The translations under genes were made by a program, and so were the position numbers. Below, one piece after another: positions 1-13,100 of a stretch of DNA of 64,000 nt. Source of the DNA: Parus major (taxonomy: Eukaryota; Chordata; Aves; Passeriformes; Paridae); assembly GCF_001522545.3 (NCBI RefSeq), contig NC_031770.1:23482296-23546295 (forward strand), written 5' to 3'. The notes beneath the pieces were generated by a model. That model was not told where the DNA came from and did no database searches. It was given only the letters and a program-made list of their open reading frames with translations. Position 1 is the first letter of the stretch. Each line of letters begins with the position of its first letter.

Positions 1-3000
1 AAGAAGCAGCACAAAAGCAGTACCATGGCTTCAAGGGAAAACACAGAGGTGAATATTTGAAAGTCAGGGGCACAAAGTTTTCCAGTTGTTTTGCCATTGC
101 TGGTGGTGAGAGGCTGAAGGTGGATGATAGGTGTGAATTCAGGCAGAGCTGAGACCTCAGCCCCTATTACCCAGAGACATGAGGAGAGGGGTCTGAAGCA
201 CAGGTTATCAGATACCTTGCAGGGTGTGTAAATCAAGACACATGCTGTTCAAGTTTGGGTCCTTGGATTTGTTTTAAAAGATAACAACAGACTGCTGTAG
301 ATTATCTATTTATATCATGCTGAAGAAAATGGCAAGGATTTTGGAAAAGCACTCTCTCTCCATGCTGAAATATAGCTTTAGCCTCTGTGTGAGTGGCTAA
401 AATAATCTCACAGTGTCAATAAATGATAGACAGCTTGCTTTTTAATTTTTTTTTTTAAAGCAAACTTTCCAGAGGCTTAGAGACACTTATTAAAACAAGC
501 AGGACCTGATTGCAGCATGCTCCCACTGACATCAGTGCAAACCTGCCAAAGTTATGCTCCAGTAGGATCAGATCCTTCTGATCCTTCGGGCTGTGTCTCC
601 AGTTGTTTACACAGGTGTAAATTACGTGTGAATCTATCGTGGCCAGCAGAGGCATTAATCATCACGTCAGCCAAGGAGAGCTGCCTTCAACCTTGCAGTG
701 AACTTTCTGAGGAGCCTCCCTACTCTGTGATAAATGTGCCAGCCCAAGAGTGGTGTGGAAATACCCATCTCCCAGCACCATGGCCCTCCCCAGGCACTGT
801 CTGGGAGCTGCTACTTCCAGCACCAGTGGTGCTTTGGGAAACTGCTCCATGGTTTGTACTTTGTGACTGTGAGGTGCACAACACATGCTGACTGTCACCT
901 GTGTGGTGGGGCTCAAAATCACTCTGCCAATGCTCTTTGCTAATATGTGATAGCTTGCTCTCTCTCCCACAGAATTCTTGTTTCAGAAGAATTTCTTGCT
1001 TTATTCCTGGAAATACCAGCTCTAGAGGGTCTGTGGTTCAGCTCAGAGCATGAAGCAGCATCTCCCTGGGACAAGTTAACGCCACAACAGCTCTGAGGCA
1101 GTACTGGCCCTGGAAGGAAACAATGCTTCAGCTCACTGGAAAGAAGCCTTAATGCCTGTTGTGAGTCAAGATTTGCGTGGTAAAATGGACTACTACTGGC
1201 TACTGAAGTAAAGTATATGTAGGAAAATGTTATGGATCCACAGGAAAATGGTAGGGGTTGTAAGAAGAATTTATTATTGTGGCAGTCTGGTTCTTTTTCA
1301 CTGAATTGTAAAACTGAGTTTCATGTTGAGACAGGTTCAGTTAGTTGAGTTTGTTCTTAACTATTTGTTATCGACATTAGTAAGACAAATTATAAAATAT
1401 GGCTGCAAGGTTTTGTTGACCTTTTCATTTACAACAGGCAGAACTGGAAGTTCATACTGAAAAGTTGACTCTCAGTGTTTGTAAACACACACAAACACAA
1501 AGGGAATTTATGTGCACTTAACTGGGTCCTCAGAGAATAGCTGCATTCTGTGTGTGTTTTCTTTTTGTGCTGGATTCTGCAAGGCTACCTGAAACAAAGT
1601 AAAAGAAATACTTTTATTTTTAAAAGGATATTTCACTCTTCATAACTGATGGCCCCATGGATTTGGAATGTTCAGGATAAATGGCATTTTATTATTATGT
1701 TTGGTGTTTTAAGGAAAGTAAACAAGGGCAAGGAGACAAGCACTAGGCTTTGCCTGGAGCAGACCACAGACTTATACTCTGTGAGCTGGAGCAGTTTGCA
1801 GCTGTGCTGTGAGGAGGAGGAATGTCTGTGCCACGTAGCCAATGTGCAGAAACCCTCTCAGGATGCTGTGAGCCAGCCTGAGGCACTGACACAGTCCTCA
1901 TGCACTGCCCAGGTGTGGTCTGAAACCTCCCAGCAGGTCACATCACAGGAATGGGCCATATCCATTCCAGTTTCCCATTTTCACACAAATATCAAAGAAT
2001 TTACATTGAATAGGTGTGTATTTTGACCTGTGTTCCCCATAAATATGATGTTTCATAGTTTTAGTCATGGAATACACTGTTTTTGAGAGATTTTGTTTCA
2101 TACTAACAGAACTTTCTCAACTCAGAAGTTCTGGATTAAAGAAAGCATTTGGGAACAGAAAATGAATCACGCCAGTGGCACTATGTGAATAAGTTTTTTA
2201 CATTCATAATTTAAGACTCTTCACACATTTTCTTTGGAAAGCTCAGGTTTCTATTTTGAGGGTTGAATTTTTATTTTAATGAATCAGAAAGTGTAAAAGC
2301 AATATGAAAATAAGTTGTTAAGTCTTGGGGGAACTATAATTCAGGACAGTCTAGCAACAGAAAATTGCTATCAATAGGCTACATCTTTGCAAAATTTGAA
2401 GGGAAAAAGGACAGCTGGATTATAATCTACATAAACATAATTGTTCTGAGACTGTAGAGTGCCTACCTTTGTGTTCTGAAAAGTGACATGAATGAAATCA
2501 GTATTTTCTGTATCTATTTCACAATTACAAAAAATATAGAATGTACACTTACATATAAAGTAATATAAATTTCTTATTAAAAATGAGGAAAAAAAGTAAT
2601 TTGAGTGACCAGAAAGGGAGTTGGAATGAGAACCTGACCTTGATTTGTAACTGCCCAGGCAGTGGCTCTTTGGCTACCCTCGAGATGCCTGACATGCATC
2701 CATTCAGAAACTTGGGGTGCTACAGAGCGCAAAGGCAATGCAGCACTGCAAACAGCTTTGATTTAGGAAGTTCTGGTGGCTTCTTACCCTCTGAACCTGG
2801 ATTACTGGAATGATCTCATCTTTGTTTTTTCTTTTTCCATCATGGATGTGTTAAAGGAGGGTTGCTCAAATGGTTTTACCCAAAAATATGACGAGACTGG
2901 GCAATCCTATCTCCAAGCATTCACTGGGTCCTGAAGTTACAAAGACTTTAATGCATCTACAAGAGTAAAACCAATGTTTAAACAGGCTAGAGCCACACAG

Positions 3001-6000
3001 AGGAAAACACAAATGCAATTCATAGATAAAGCTACTATGAGAAATGGTGGCAGCATTGCAGTGTTAATGTTTTAATTTTAATGCAAATGAAATTACAGGT
3101 ATTTTTCATCTGATTTTAACAACTTCCTTTCAGGCCTGAGAATACAGTGTTAAGATCATTTGGTTACTCACAGACATCTGAACAATACTGGATTTACAAG
3201 AAGTCTGTGGTTTTAAATTAGGATTGCCAAGTATTATATAAAACAATCAGATATGCACAAATCAAAGCTGTTGAAAGGCTGGGTTATTGGGAGATAGATC
3301 TCAATGAATATTACTGCCAGCAAAAAATCTGACCTCTTTCTGACATCAGTATGGACTTCCTGAGATATCTGGTGGCACCTTTTAGGTAACAATATTGACT
3401 TAAAATAAAAAATAACCCAGAATTTCTTGTGACTTGCAATCAGGAAAGACTGCAGTATCACCAGCAATTTTTTGAAGGTAGACAGAGATTGTTTGATGCT
3501 AACAATTTTATATGAGTTCATAACTCTGAGGTATAACAGCACTTTGCCTGTTACCAGACTCCAAAAAAACAGGAGACATGTCCATTTTTAAAAATCCTTG
3601 CTTAACTTAAAAGTTCTACCAATTGTTATCCTCTTATGGTAGAAAAAGAATTTTTAATATATCTTGCTGGAAATCCTGGTTTACTGTTTAAATGTTTGCT
3701 TTGAATTGCCAACATGGTTTTCTTCTGAGTCCTTCTGCTTTTCTATGTAGCAAAATGCAATATTAGTTCAATCAGCTCAAATGCAGAGCAGACCAATGTT
3801 GCTGGGATCCCCAGCACAGTTAATATCGAGCAGCACTCTTGTGGTTTTAAATGTGAATTAAATTTACAGAAATCAGGGGAAAATTGGGGCCTGATTGATG
3901 TTTGCATATTATGCCTTGAGGTGGTAGATCTTTGTTTTCCTTGGGACTGTGAGAGTTTAGACCAACCTGTGTGTTGGTTTAGACCAACTCAAAACAGATG
4001 AATTCCACTGGAAAACTCAGGGGAGCTTGGCAAAATAATGCCAGTGAGATCTTGGCTCCCTCTGAAAGATAGCAGGAATTTTGCCATTAACATCATCTGG
4101 GACAGATTTCTTCCTTTTGCTTTCCATCCTGGTGGAGTCTGCTTAATCCCCTTTTGGGCCAGGGAGATGGAGCAGCACTGAAGAAGGTGTGGTGATGTAA
4201 AGCATCAGGAATAAGTTATAAAAAATTGTGTCCAAAAGGCTAGATAAGTATTACTTTATCCTACATCCAGGGGATGGATTGATACATGTAGCTCTTCTTT
4301 CCAGCACAGAAGTACTTTCTAGATTCTTAAAATCTCCAAGAAAAGTTTCTCAAAAATTCCCTGTTATGTAAAGACTTAAGAGTACAAGTTTGTTTGTTAA
4401 AAAAGGCAAAGAAAGGGGAAAAAAACCCCACAGCTGCTTAATATAAGAAATCACCTGTTTATCATATAAATCAAATGAAAAATGTTCCATGTCTTAATTT
4501 GCATGAGCCAAGATTTACATGTGGCAGAATAAAGTAAATTCAGAATAGAGAAAATATTCCAGAGTTGAATGTACTACAAATTGCTGTATCTAAATTGTCC
4601 TTCCTGGATTTATGTTGTAAGGGAAAGTTTCAGCAAAAACACAAATTTGTCATAACTAATCCTTAACAAAGGTGATATTTCAGTGAGGAGACCTGGCAAA
4701 CCTGTTTCATTTGCCAATGTCATTTCCAGGTTCATGTTCAGTCCATATTTCCTACAACTCCTCTCTGTCATTCCTTATTTAGGATGATTTTCAATTTCTT
4801 TTTTCAACTGAATTGAGCTATATCTGCCAAGGAAGCAAATAGTAAAACTAAATCCAGAATTATTAGTAATAGGTTACTTATAGAAGAGGTCATTTTCTGT
4901 CCCTTATAGGTCTATAAATAATAGTTAATATAAAGATGGGTGTTTTGCTCTAATAAAAGAGCAGCAAATCAGGAGGAGAAAATGGTGTGTGGTAGGATAA
5001 TGCATTCTGTATTGACTGCAAAGATCTGTCTTCATCCCTAAAGACCCAACAGTTTTGTTAAATTACCAAATTGAATGTTATACACCATCAAACTAAAATT
5101 TTTTTAAATATGTTTTACATGAGCATCTAAATATAAGTTGCATTTTCATTCCCTAGGATGCTTAAATATTTGCAGACTGCACTGGTCTTAGTCCACATAT
5201 CCCCTCCCACCATCCAATTGGTGTCAGCACACACCCAGACATTGGTTTAGATGGCTGTAGATGTCGAGTCTTACCTAGTGTCAGTGATGCTGCTTTTCCA
5301 TGCTGCTGTTTTAGGTGTGAATGTTGCTGGTATTTTCTTCATGATCATGCTGACATTTGGTATGTGATCAGTAAAAATATATGCCCCCAAGCACATGATG
5401 GCTTAATGGCATGGATAAAGGCAATGTTGCTATATCATTTAGAGTTCTTATACAAACTAAAATTTCCTTGCATAAAAGAGCATCTCTGTCTCCCTGTCTC
5501 AGATTTATCGATTTCAAAGGGTCATAATGTAATTCAGTAGAGGCTGAATTAATTGCAAAGTGTTTCCCAGCTGCATAGTAGAGAAATTGGTCACTACTGA
5601 CCTTCTAACTGGAATTCTGCCTGCATAGGTTCATATTCCCAGCCCAGACTGAAATAGCTGCCAGATTGTTTGTGTTTTTGAGATGTTGCTCCATAAGCGC
5701 CACTTATCTTATCTCCTTCCTGTTGCATGGACAGACTTCACGGCAGCTTAGGAGGAGTCATTACAGACTGGTGACCTGTGGAGGAAGGACTGGAGTTCAG
5801 TTCCTTTTCCAGAGAATGCTTAACAAAAATACTATAAACAGGTGCTGGAGTGGTGACAGGGAGACAGGTTCCTACTGAAGGAAAATGTTCTCACTTTTTA
5901 ATCATGCTCAAGATCATGCTCTGTCAAAAGGCAAATTTAAATAGTCTGTTGAAGTTGAATTGTTTCCAAAGAGACTAATAAATGTAGTAAAGCAATTACA

Positions 6001-8059
6001 GGTGTGGCTCAGCACAGGCATGTTGGGACTGCTATTTGAGGTGATAAATCAGGAGGGAGAAAAAGGAGATGGCAGGGATGAAGGGACAGAAATGGAGAGG
6101 CAAGCAGATATAGAAGTTGGCAATGAAGCCAGCCTATAAAAACAGACTGGTCTGCTTTTCTTCCTTGCAGGGCCCAAGCCAGCAGATGTGCTTTGAGAAT
6201 TCCCATCAGATCAGGCTTCACAGGAGAGCCAGAGCAGTAACAAGTTCATAGTTCCCAGCAGGGTTTGAGATCAAGCTGGAAGCTGTGCTGCTCTGGCTTG
6301 TCAGCCTGTGGATGCCCAGAAGCAAATCCTTTCCCTTTCTCTCCAGAGCTTTGCTCTTCAAGTGCCACAGGAAGAAGAACATGGGGCTCGAGGAATGAAA
6401 TTTTAGTCTTTGATTCTTGGCTCAGCAGTTAGCCTAATTATTATTGTAAATGTGGCAGGCAAGTTGTCTTTCTAGTATGTTCCCTCTCTTTTGAACTATC
6501 CATGTAGATTGTGAAAAAAAATTCTATACTTCTCTAAGATGCCAAAGTTCAGTTTTAAAATTAAAAAGCCCAGAATCCAGAAAGACCTTACTGTGCTGTC
6601 AAGAATAACCTCACCTCCTAAGCATCTGAAAGCCTGAAGGGCTTGGAGAGAAAATGAAGAAGGGTATCTAACTTTCATGGAAACATGTATTTTTTTCCCT
6701 GATCTCTTTATTTATTTTGGTAAGAAGTATATAGGAAAAAAAGGAAAGCTATGTTGAAATTAATCATGTGGAACTGATTTCTGCAGGGGAGGCCATGAGA
6801 TAGCTGGGGAAGCTCAAGAAAAGTCCAGTCCTGGTGCCATGATGTGCTGACATACAGGAACCTGCATGACTAGAAACAACAAGGGCTGTAAGACACACAG
6901 GATTGAGTCTCTCTCAAGGCCACAATCTGCTTACACTGGGCAGATTAAACACCAACTGGAAGACAAAATCAAGGCCTTTTGCAGTGAATAACACAAGTGG
7001 AGAGCTGAGGTGCAGCTGTAAGGAGGTGTTCCAGCACCACCAAGAAATGTGAGTGGTACACACCACCTTCACCCCCTTGAGGAAAAACAACTGGCAGCTT
7101 CTGGGTGAGGAGGCTGCTAATATTTAAACGTTTTGCTGTATTTTTGTCCTGTGGCCATGACCAGAGAGAGAAATTCCAAGAGAATTAGTGTTTGATAGGT
7201 ATGGGATATATAGGCATATATAGTGGGTACAGGAAAAATATGAGTACTATGCTTTCAACAAGACAAGCACTGAATCTCTGGGAAGATTTTCTCCCAGACT
7301 TAAGATACTGTTGTGAAAAATGCACAACAATATAATCCATGGGACTGAACTTTGAGAGTGAGATCTTACAAAATAAATTGTTACCAGCAAGGTCTGTGCA
7401 ATCCTGGAACATTTAGCTGTTAAGCAGTCTTTTTTTCTCCATAGGGGTATAATTTGCATTTTGATTGAACTAGTCAAATATTTTGTCAAACAAAAGAATT
7501 TCTTAGTAAACATAATTATGCTTTTAGTCTAGATGATCTTTTTCTTGATTAAAAAAAAAGCCTGATTACCTTTCCTATTAATAATAAGTTGATTAATGTA
7601 GTTGGATGAATTATTAAAGAAGAGATAACTGAATTAATCATACTTAATGTATTAGCAAATTACTGGGAGCTTATAGATTAATATCAGTATTTCCCTTCCT
7701 GTTACAGGCTAATCTAAATAGATTTAATTCAAAGGGACCATGTCCATTTTTTTTTTCTGGCCTTACTCATGAATTAACACTGCTCTGGTAAAAACTCCTG
7801 GCATATAACAGACCCAGAGTAGCTCTGAATCAGTGTTTTTCAGCTGGTCCATGTTTTTCACTTCTTGCTTTTAACAGAACCTAGAAATCTGTTCTTTTTG
7901 AAAATACAGATTTTAATTGTCACACACTAAAATGAAGTCTTGTATTTATTTAAGGCAGATTTGGAAATATTCAGACCTTGTGGTGGATAAATCAGTTCTG
8001 AGCTGCATTTAGCTACCCAGTTGCTTTGTTAATAGCTGTCCTGTTGGTGTGTCTCCTGA
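1..8059. other. Unique AT-rich non-coding stretch
   Basis: I see no recognisable gene here. The longest open frames are 125 codons (1649-2026, plus) and 124 codons (517-891, plus). Neither contains a motif or composition I can tie to a protein family, and open frames of this size are expected by chance in this much sequence. Apart from the weak old repeat trace at 494-580, I recognise no transposon. Short A/T homopolymers occur throughout (for example near 450 and 7550-7560) and carry no other signal. Confidence 0.6.
494..580. repeat. Possible ancient amniote interspersed repeat, palindromic type
   Basis: The segment holds 'ggacctgattgcag' near its left end, 'ctcccactgacatcagtg' in the middle and 'aggatcagatcc' near its right end. 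The outer blocks are roughly inverted relative to each other. This layout resembles an old element widespread in reptiles and birds, in which 'cctgatcctgc' blocks flank 'cccattgacttcagtggg'. The match is partial and made from memory, so family and boundaries are not assigned. It could be coincidence. Confidence 0.3.
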
Positions 8060-8081
8060 GATCTGAGATAGATCTGAGATA
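8060..8081. repeat. 11-bp tandem duplication
   Basis: Two perfect head-to-tail copies of 'gatctgagata' occupy these positions, followed by a partial third ('gatta'). This is probably a replication-slippage product. No function is implied. Confidence 0.8.
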
Positions 8082-8239
8082 GATTAGCTGGCTGATGCTC
8101 ATTCTCATGTTTGTACTTGAAGAGAAAAGAAAGTCAATTCTGTTGTTCCTTTTCTTTTCTAGACCTTGCTATCACACAACATGCACTATATCCATAGCTG
8201 GGACACATGCAGAGGATTAACAAAGCAAGCAGGAGCCAG

Positions 8240-10144
8240 GTGACAATGGTTTTCCACTCTCTGGGAGTGTCTGATCCTTCTTGAGGAAGAGACTGTCTGA
8301 ATCCACTGGATTTCTGCGCAGCTCAGCCTATGACAGACACAAAGTGCAATCACAGCCCTTGAAACCTGATGGGCCCCTCAAGTACAGTGAAACAATTCCA
8401 GACATACACATGTGACATGGGAAGAATCAGGTGCCAAAAATTTCTCTTTTGCCATAAAGGGTAAAAATACTTATTCTACAAGGTAAAATAAAATGAAGTT
8501 TATATATAAGTGTTTATACATGGTTTTATTCTGTCATACTTCTGTTCAGAATCTTTTAAACACCTTCAGAAAAAGGGTTGGGTTGTTTTTTTTTAGGAAC
8601 CTCCTTCCCTATTTAAAAGGCTGCTAAAAAAATCAATTTAATTTTTATGCATGTGAATGCAGCAGCATATATGTAAATCCAGAGTTGTAATGGACCTTTA
8701 GTATGACCCAGCTCAGCAGATGGTGACCAGCAGAAAGTTCCATTCTGCTTGTTTGAGGGACATTGGTGGCTCCCACGGTCCTCATGAGCTGGATGAGATG
8801 AGAGGGAAGATAAGGCACTACTCGCCAAGCAGAGACTGAGTGGTGATCTCTACTCTACAGAGGGGACAGGAGCACAGAAAAGTGAGTGATCTTCAAAATA
8901 AGTTTTGCAATGAGCAGCCCAGGAGGTACATTCCATTTTAACAGCTGGTTTGGTTGAACAGGGCTGTAACCTACCCAAGGCACTCTACCAGGCCCTCTTT
9001 CTGTCTTTTATCTTCTTTTATCTTTATCTCTGTCCCCTGAGAACACCTAGGGTAATGAAATATCTCCCACTTGGGTGGTAAAATAGTTGGGCTGTTGGAG
9101 GCAGTGTGATGGTTTGCAGGGAGAAACCTGTAAGAGGGATGGCCAGATGGGCTCAGGCCAGGAATTTGGTTTAACATCTCACTTGTCATCCGAGCACGTG
9201 AGGAGGGCACAACACACACAGCAGAAAATTGAAGGAGGGCAGTGAATCCAACAATCCTTGTGGTTGTAATGGACCCAATCATAGCAGACAGTCTCTATTT
9301 AGTCCTTCATTATAATTTATTATACCTTTCATATTATATGAAATATACATGATATTTAATATAATTAATGTCATTTTATCATTATAACCCTTGGTATTTT
9401 TCTTATCAGTTTAAGTTTTGATTCTCTTTGAACTTAGAAATTCTGAGACAATGAGGTCTATAATTTAACCATGTGCATAGTGTACGTGCTCTAATGGGGA
9501 AGGATGGGAGGTGCCCCTTTTTCTGGTTTTTAAATTTGTAAGTTTTCATTCTCATGGAATTTAGAATTTCTGTTAGATCTGAAACTATGCCTGGTGCTCT
9601 CCCTGCTTTAATTTCCATATAATGGTTACAAATGCAAAGAGAAAATGCAGAGTAAACAAATGAAAGAACACCCTCTATTTGTGACACAGCCATTTAAAAC
9701 ATTCCTGAGGTGTTTATTTATCAAAGACATTTTGGAAACCACCTGTTAAAAAACAGACTTTATGTCTGTAGAAAATAACAGAGTTCACATTTCCAAACCT
9801 GAATGGATCTAAAAAGACCATGACAGGTTTTCATTTTTTAAATAGGTAGTTAATCTCAGACTTAAAATTGCCTACAATCTGTTGAACAGCTTTCAAGACT
9901 GATATATAAGCATAAGGAAGTATGGTCCCTAGGGAGCTAATCTTGCAGCAAGCAATGCTTTGGGTTTTCAGCCAAATAGGATTGGAGACCAGGTTTTCTA
10001 TCAAGAGTGATTAAACTGTCTATATAAAGCTCAGATTAGGAGTTTTTAAAAAAATGAGTACATGAAAAGGCTTTAGCAGAAAAGTAAAATCTCACAGATT
10101 TCCTCTTTCATTAAGAGCAGTGCTACTCATTTAAATAGAAGAAT
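8240..10144. other. Unique non-coding stretch
   Basis: No gene or recognisable transposon is seen. The longest open frame is 103 codons on the minus strand (8971-9282), with no known motif. A very AT-rich patch lies around 9300-9380. The text at about 8849-8890 superficially recalls the tRNA-derived part of MIR-like SINEs, but I judged the match too short to call. Confidence 0.6.
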
Positions 10145-10357
10145 CTCCCTCTCCCTCCTCTCCCTCCTCTCCCTCCTCTCCCTCCTCTCCCTCCTCTCCC
10201 TCCTCTCCCNNNNNNNNNNNNNNNNNNNNNNNNNNNNNNNNNNNNNNNNNNNNNNNNNNNNNNNNNNNNNNNNNNNNNNNNNNNNNNNNNNCTCTCCCTC
10301 CTCTCCCTCCTCTCCCTCCTCTCCCTCCTCTCCCTCCTCTCCCTCCTCTCCCTCTCC
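10145..10357. repeat. 9-bp (CTCCCTCCT)n polypyrimidine minisatellite with internal gap
   Basis: The plus strand repeats 'ctccctcct' almost perfectly, about 6.5 copies before the N run (10151-10209) and about 7 copies after it (10292-10357). The minus strand is therefore a pure purine tract of GGAGGGAGA-type units. Because 9 is a multiple of 3, every frame through the repeat stays open. This gives a spurious minus-strand open frame of Glu-Gly-Glu and Arg-Arg-Glu repeats, which is not a gene. Long polypurine-polypyrimidine tracts with near mirror symmetry are known to form intramolecular triplexes and can stall polymerases. Array length cannot be read because of the gap. Confidence 0.95.
10210..10291. 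other. Assembly gap (82 N)
   Basis: A run of 82 unresolved bases sits wholly inside the 9-bp minisatellite. The repeat units before and after it are out of phase: a unit would begin at 10205 on the left and at 10294 on the right, 89 bases apart rather than 90. The N count is therefore probably an estimate of missing length rather than a true one, although an indel inside the array would look the same. Confidence 0.95.
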
Positions 10358-13007
10358 GTCCAGCACAGTCACCTGGATCATGCAGTGGGCATCATCTTCT
10401 TATTTCCACATTCAATCCCAAACATTAAAGTGAAACTAAAACGGCCATATGTTGTTTAGCAATACTGTAAATATTGTTATCCAGGAATGAAAGAGAATAA
10501 AAATGTACTTTTAAATCTCGAGCAAACCCAGATTAGGACACTAATGACCCAGTGGAAAATTCTGAGGGTATCTCACCTAAGTCTCGTGGAGCAGCTTGAA
10601 ATCAAACCTCTTATAGAGAGTGGAAAAACTATCATTACAACAGGGCAAAAAGACAAAAAAAGTTGAGATAAAACCCTGTGACAGGACTAATTTTGGGAAA
10701 GTTCTGAATCAGAACTAAAAAGGTAAAGTAATTAAATGAATATTCATCCTGATAGTCTTCATATATTTTGTGAATAACAATTGGTGTGGAATTGCATTGT
10801 ATAAAACAGTACTCCATTCAGGATTAAAGCAGTACTTCCCTACCTCTCTCTGAATTGTTAAATGCTTTACTGAAAATAGGGGTGGTCTAGTTTTCACAAT
10901 TTCATCCTATTGCTAATGTGAGGAGTGGCCAGTATTAATAAAAATGAAGAAATTATCAGAAATGTAATCATAGCTCAGGAATGGTATAAAAATCTCTTTA
11001 ATAAACTCAACAAAACAAAGCTATTTTATTCTCCTTATATTATCATATATCAACCAAACCAACTTTAAACTATAAAATAACCATAATCAAAAGGCTGGAA
11101 AGAAATATGTGAAGAAGATTAAGTAATACAATGTATCACATCTAGCTTCAATGTAGAAGCTATCTTTGGGGTTTTTTGTGTGTGTTTCTACAGCCTAGCA
11201 AAATCAATCAGTATTTTTGTTCAGTGCTCCTTCCCATGGTGATTTTATTGCTTTTGCATTAAGTAAGGAAGTGTTTAACTGTGTCAATGTATTAGTGGGA
11301 GCTGGGGGACAGAAATGGAAATGAAAGTCACGATGTCAGGATGGTGAGGCCGACTTGGACTAATGGGAATCAGAGAGGGCCTCAGTAAGCAAAAGGCACA
11401 GGAGGAGAAGAGGCTCTGGCTCAGTTCAGGATGGAGGATACTTGAGGGGCATATGGGGTGTGTAAGGATGGGGAATAGTTCAGGGTACTCCCTAGAAAGG
11501 TAAGCCCAGACCGAGAAATAGAGCTGAACAGAAAGCTGTTATGTATTTTGGGATGTTGGATAATGATACTGGAGGGGTCCACATGTATGAAGCCAAAATA
11601 TCTCCTTATTTTTAAGTCAAATGCTTGCACACTACAGACTTGTCCCCATCTCCTAGATGTTTGAAGTACACAGGCTGCTCACATTTCCTCTGATCCCATC
11701 ACACAGCAATGCAAGGCTGCTTCTCCAAGTTTCAAAAAGATGCCAAGTAGTGGAACAAGTCTGACTGAGCTGAGCAGATAGCAAGCCCAAAATTTTCAGG
11801 TGCTGCTGCTTTACATATAACGCATTAATATCTTTTCCAACAGGGATTTTTGATTGATTAAGGTGTCTTTACAAGACTGAGTTCTGGCTTACTTTATATT
11901 TAATATATTTCTTTAATCAGAGCCCTCCAGATGCTACTGTGTTCTTCTCATTCAAAAACATCAACAGCCATATGCTACAGAACCAAAGGCTTAATTGCAA
12001 AGATGTGTCTGAAATTCAACAGAGTGAAGGAGAGAGAGGAAAGGGAATTTCAGCAGTAATCAGGCAAACAAATGCAGGCATAATGAATAAGTCATGAAGA
12101 AATATGCTTAGCATTCTCTCTATTGATCAAGTTTTCAAATACTTCCAGGTTCTACAAATAGGGGAATTAAATTGGTGTGTAACGTACATGTATGCATTCA
12201 CCTCTTATTTCTTTAAATACTAACCAGGAATTGTTACCAGTACCACACCTCTCACCAGGAGAGGTGAAACTAGGGAAGAAAATAAAATGTGAAGAAAAGA
12301 CATATCGCTACAGTTGGGTGATGCCTCGACACTTTTTGGGAGGAACCAACATCTGTCCAAGAATGGAATTGCAATGGAGCGAGTGGCATTTGTGATGGAA
12401 AAAACCTGATGCATAAAGATGAAAATGCATGAGGTTGTTGTAAGAATTTGTGGTTATTTATAATGATCAAGTAGCTTTGATCATTGCAGAGAAAGAAGCA
12501 GGGTCTGTCCCCTGTTACAGAACATTATTTACTAGGGTCTGTGTTGTTGGTGCATTTCATACATTGCCACGTTAAAATTACCTACTTTAAATCAAAATAA
12601 AGACCTGGTTTCTGAATGTGCAGTAGCTTTCCTCCTGCTATGCTAGTAATATATTTGGGTACACATTGAGAGGAAAAGTCACATTTATCCAGACTTGTTT
12701 TTATTTTACACAGGCAAAAATATAATATGAATAAAATAAATTTTTAGCACCCCAAAACCCCATATTCATCATACTATCCAATGACATTTAAAAAAAATAT
12801 TCCAAAATTTGCCTTATTTCCACTAGAGGTCAGTCAAAAGATGGTAAATTTTCATGTTGTAGAAATATATATTAACAGCTTTACCCACATAACTTCTGCA
12901 AGCCTGCTGAACAAGAGAATTATTGAATTTGAAAAGTTATGCATGAATAAGGTTTTTAAATGTACAACAAATGCACCATCCGTGTTGGTTTTTTAAAAAA
13001 AATATGT
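10358..13007. other. Unique non-coding stretch
   Basis: No gene, RNA gene or recognisable transposon is seen. Open frames are all below 75 codons. A purine-biased patch lies at about 11295-11450. The 3' end of this interval (12995-13004) is an A/T-rich run bordering the CR1 fragment that follows. Confidence 0.6.
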
Positions 13008-13100
13008 AAATGTGGCACTTAGGGACATGGTCTAGGAGTGGACTTGGTGGTGTTTGTTTAAGTCTTGGACTTCTGACCTGAATGGTCCTATGACTCTACG
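13008..13100 (+). mobile_element. CR1 LINE, short 3'-end fragment
   Basis: The block 'atgtggcacttagggacatgg' (13009-13029) followed by a 'gtggacttgg' block is the typical end of avian CR1 elements. The same wording recurs at 46723-46760 in the longer CR1 copy of this window. The fragment ends in 'ggtcctatgactctacg', a decayed form of the CR1 3' tail. CR1 elements insert by target-primed reverse transcription and are nearly always 5'-truncated, so a copy of about 90 bp is ordinary. It has no coding capacity. The 5' boundary is approximate. Confidence 0.85.

Noticed and set aside
517..2026. Plus-strand open frames of 124 and 125 codons
   Set aside because: No recognisable domain, no splice context, and part of the first overlaps a probable old repeat. 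The length is compatible with chance.
8849..8895. MIR-like wording ('tctacagaggggacaggagcacagaaaagtg' region)
   Set aside because: The similarity to the familiar tRNA-SINE phrase is short and lacks the MIR core and LINE-related tail.
10127..10381. Minus-strand open frame of Glu/Gly then Arg/Arg/Glu repeats across the N gap
   Set aside because: It is a by-product of a 9-bp repeat, whose period is divisible by three so frames never close. The apparent switch in residues comes from the out-of-phase gap.
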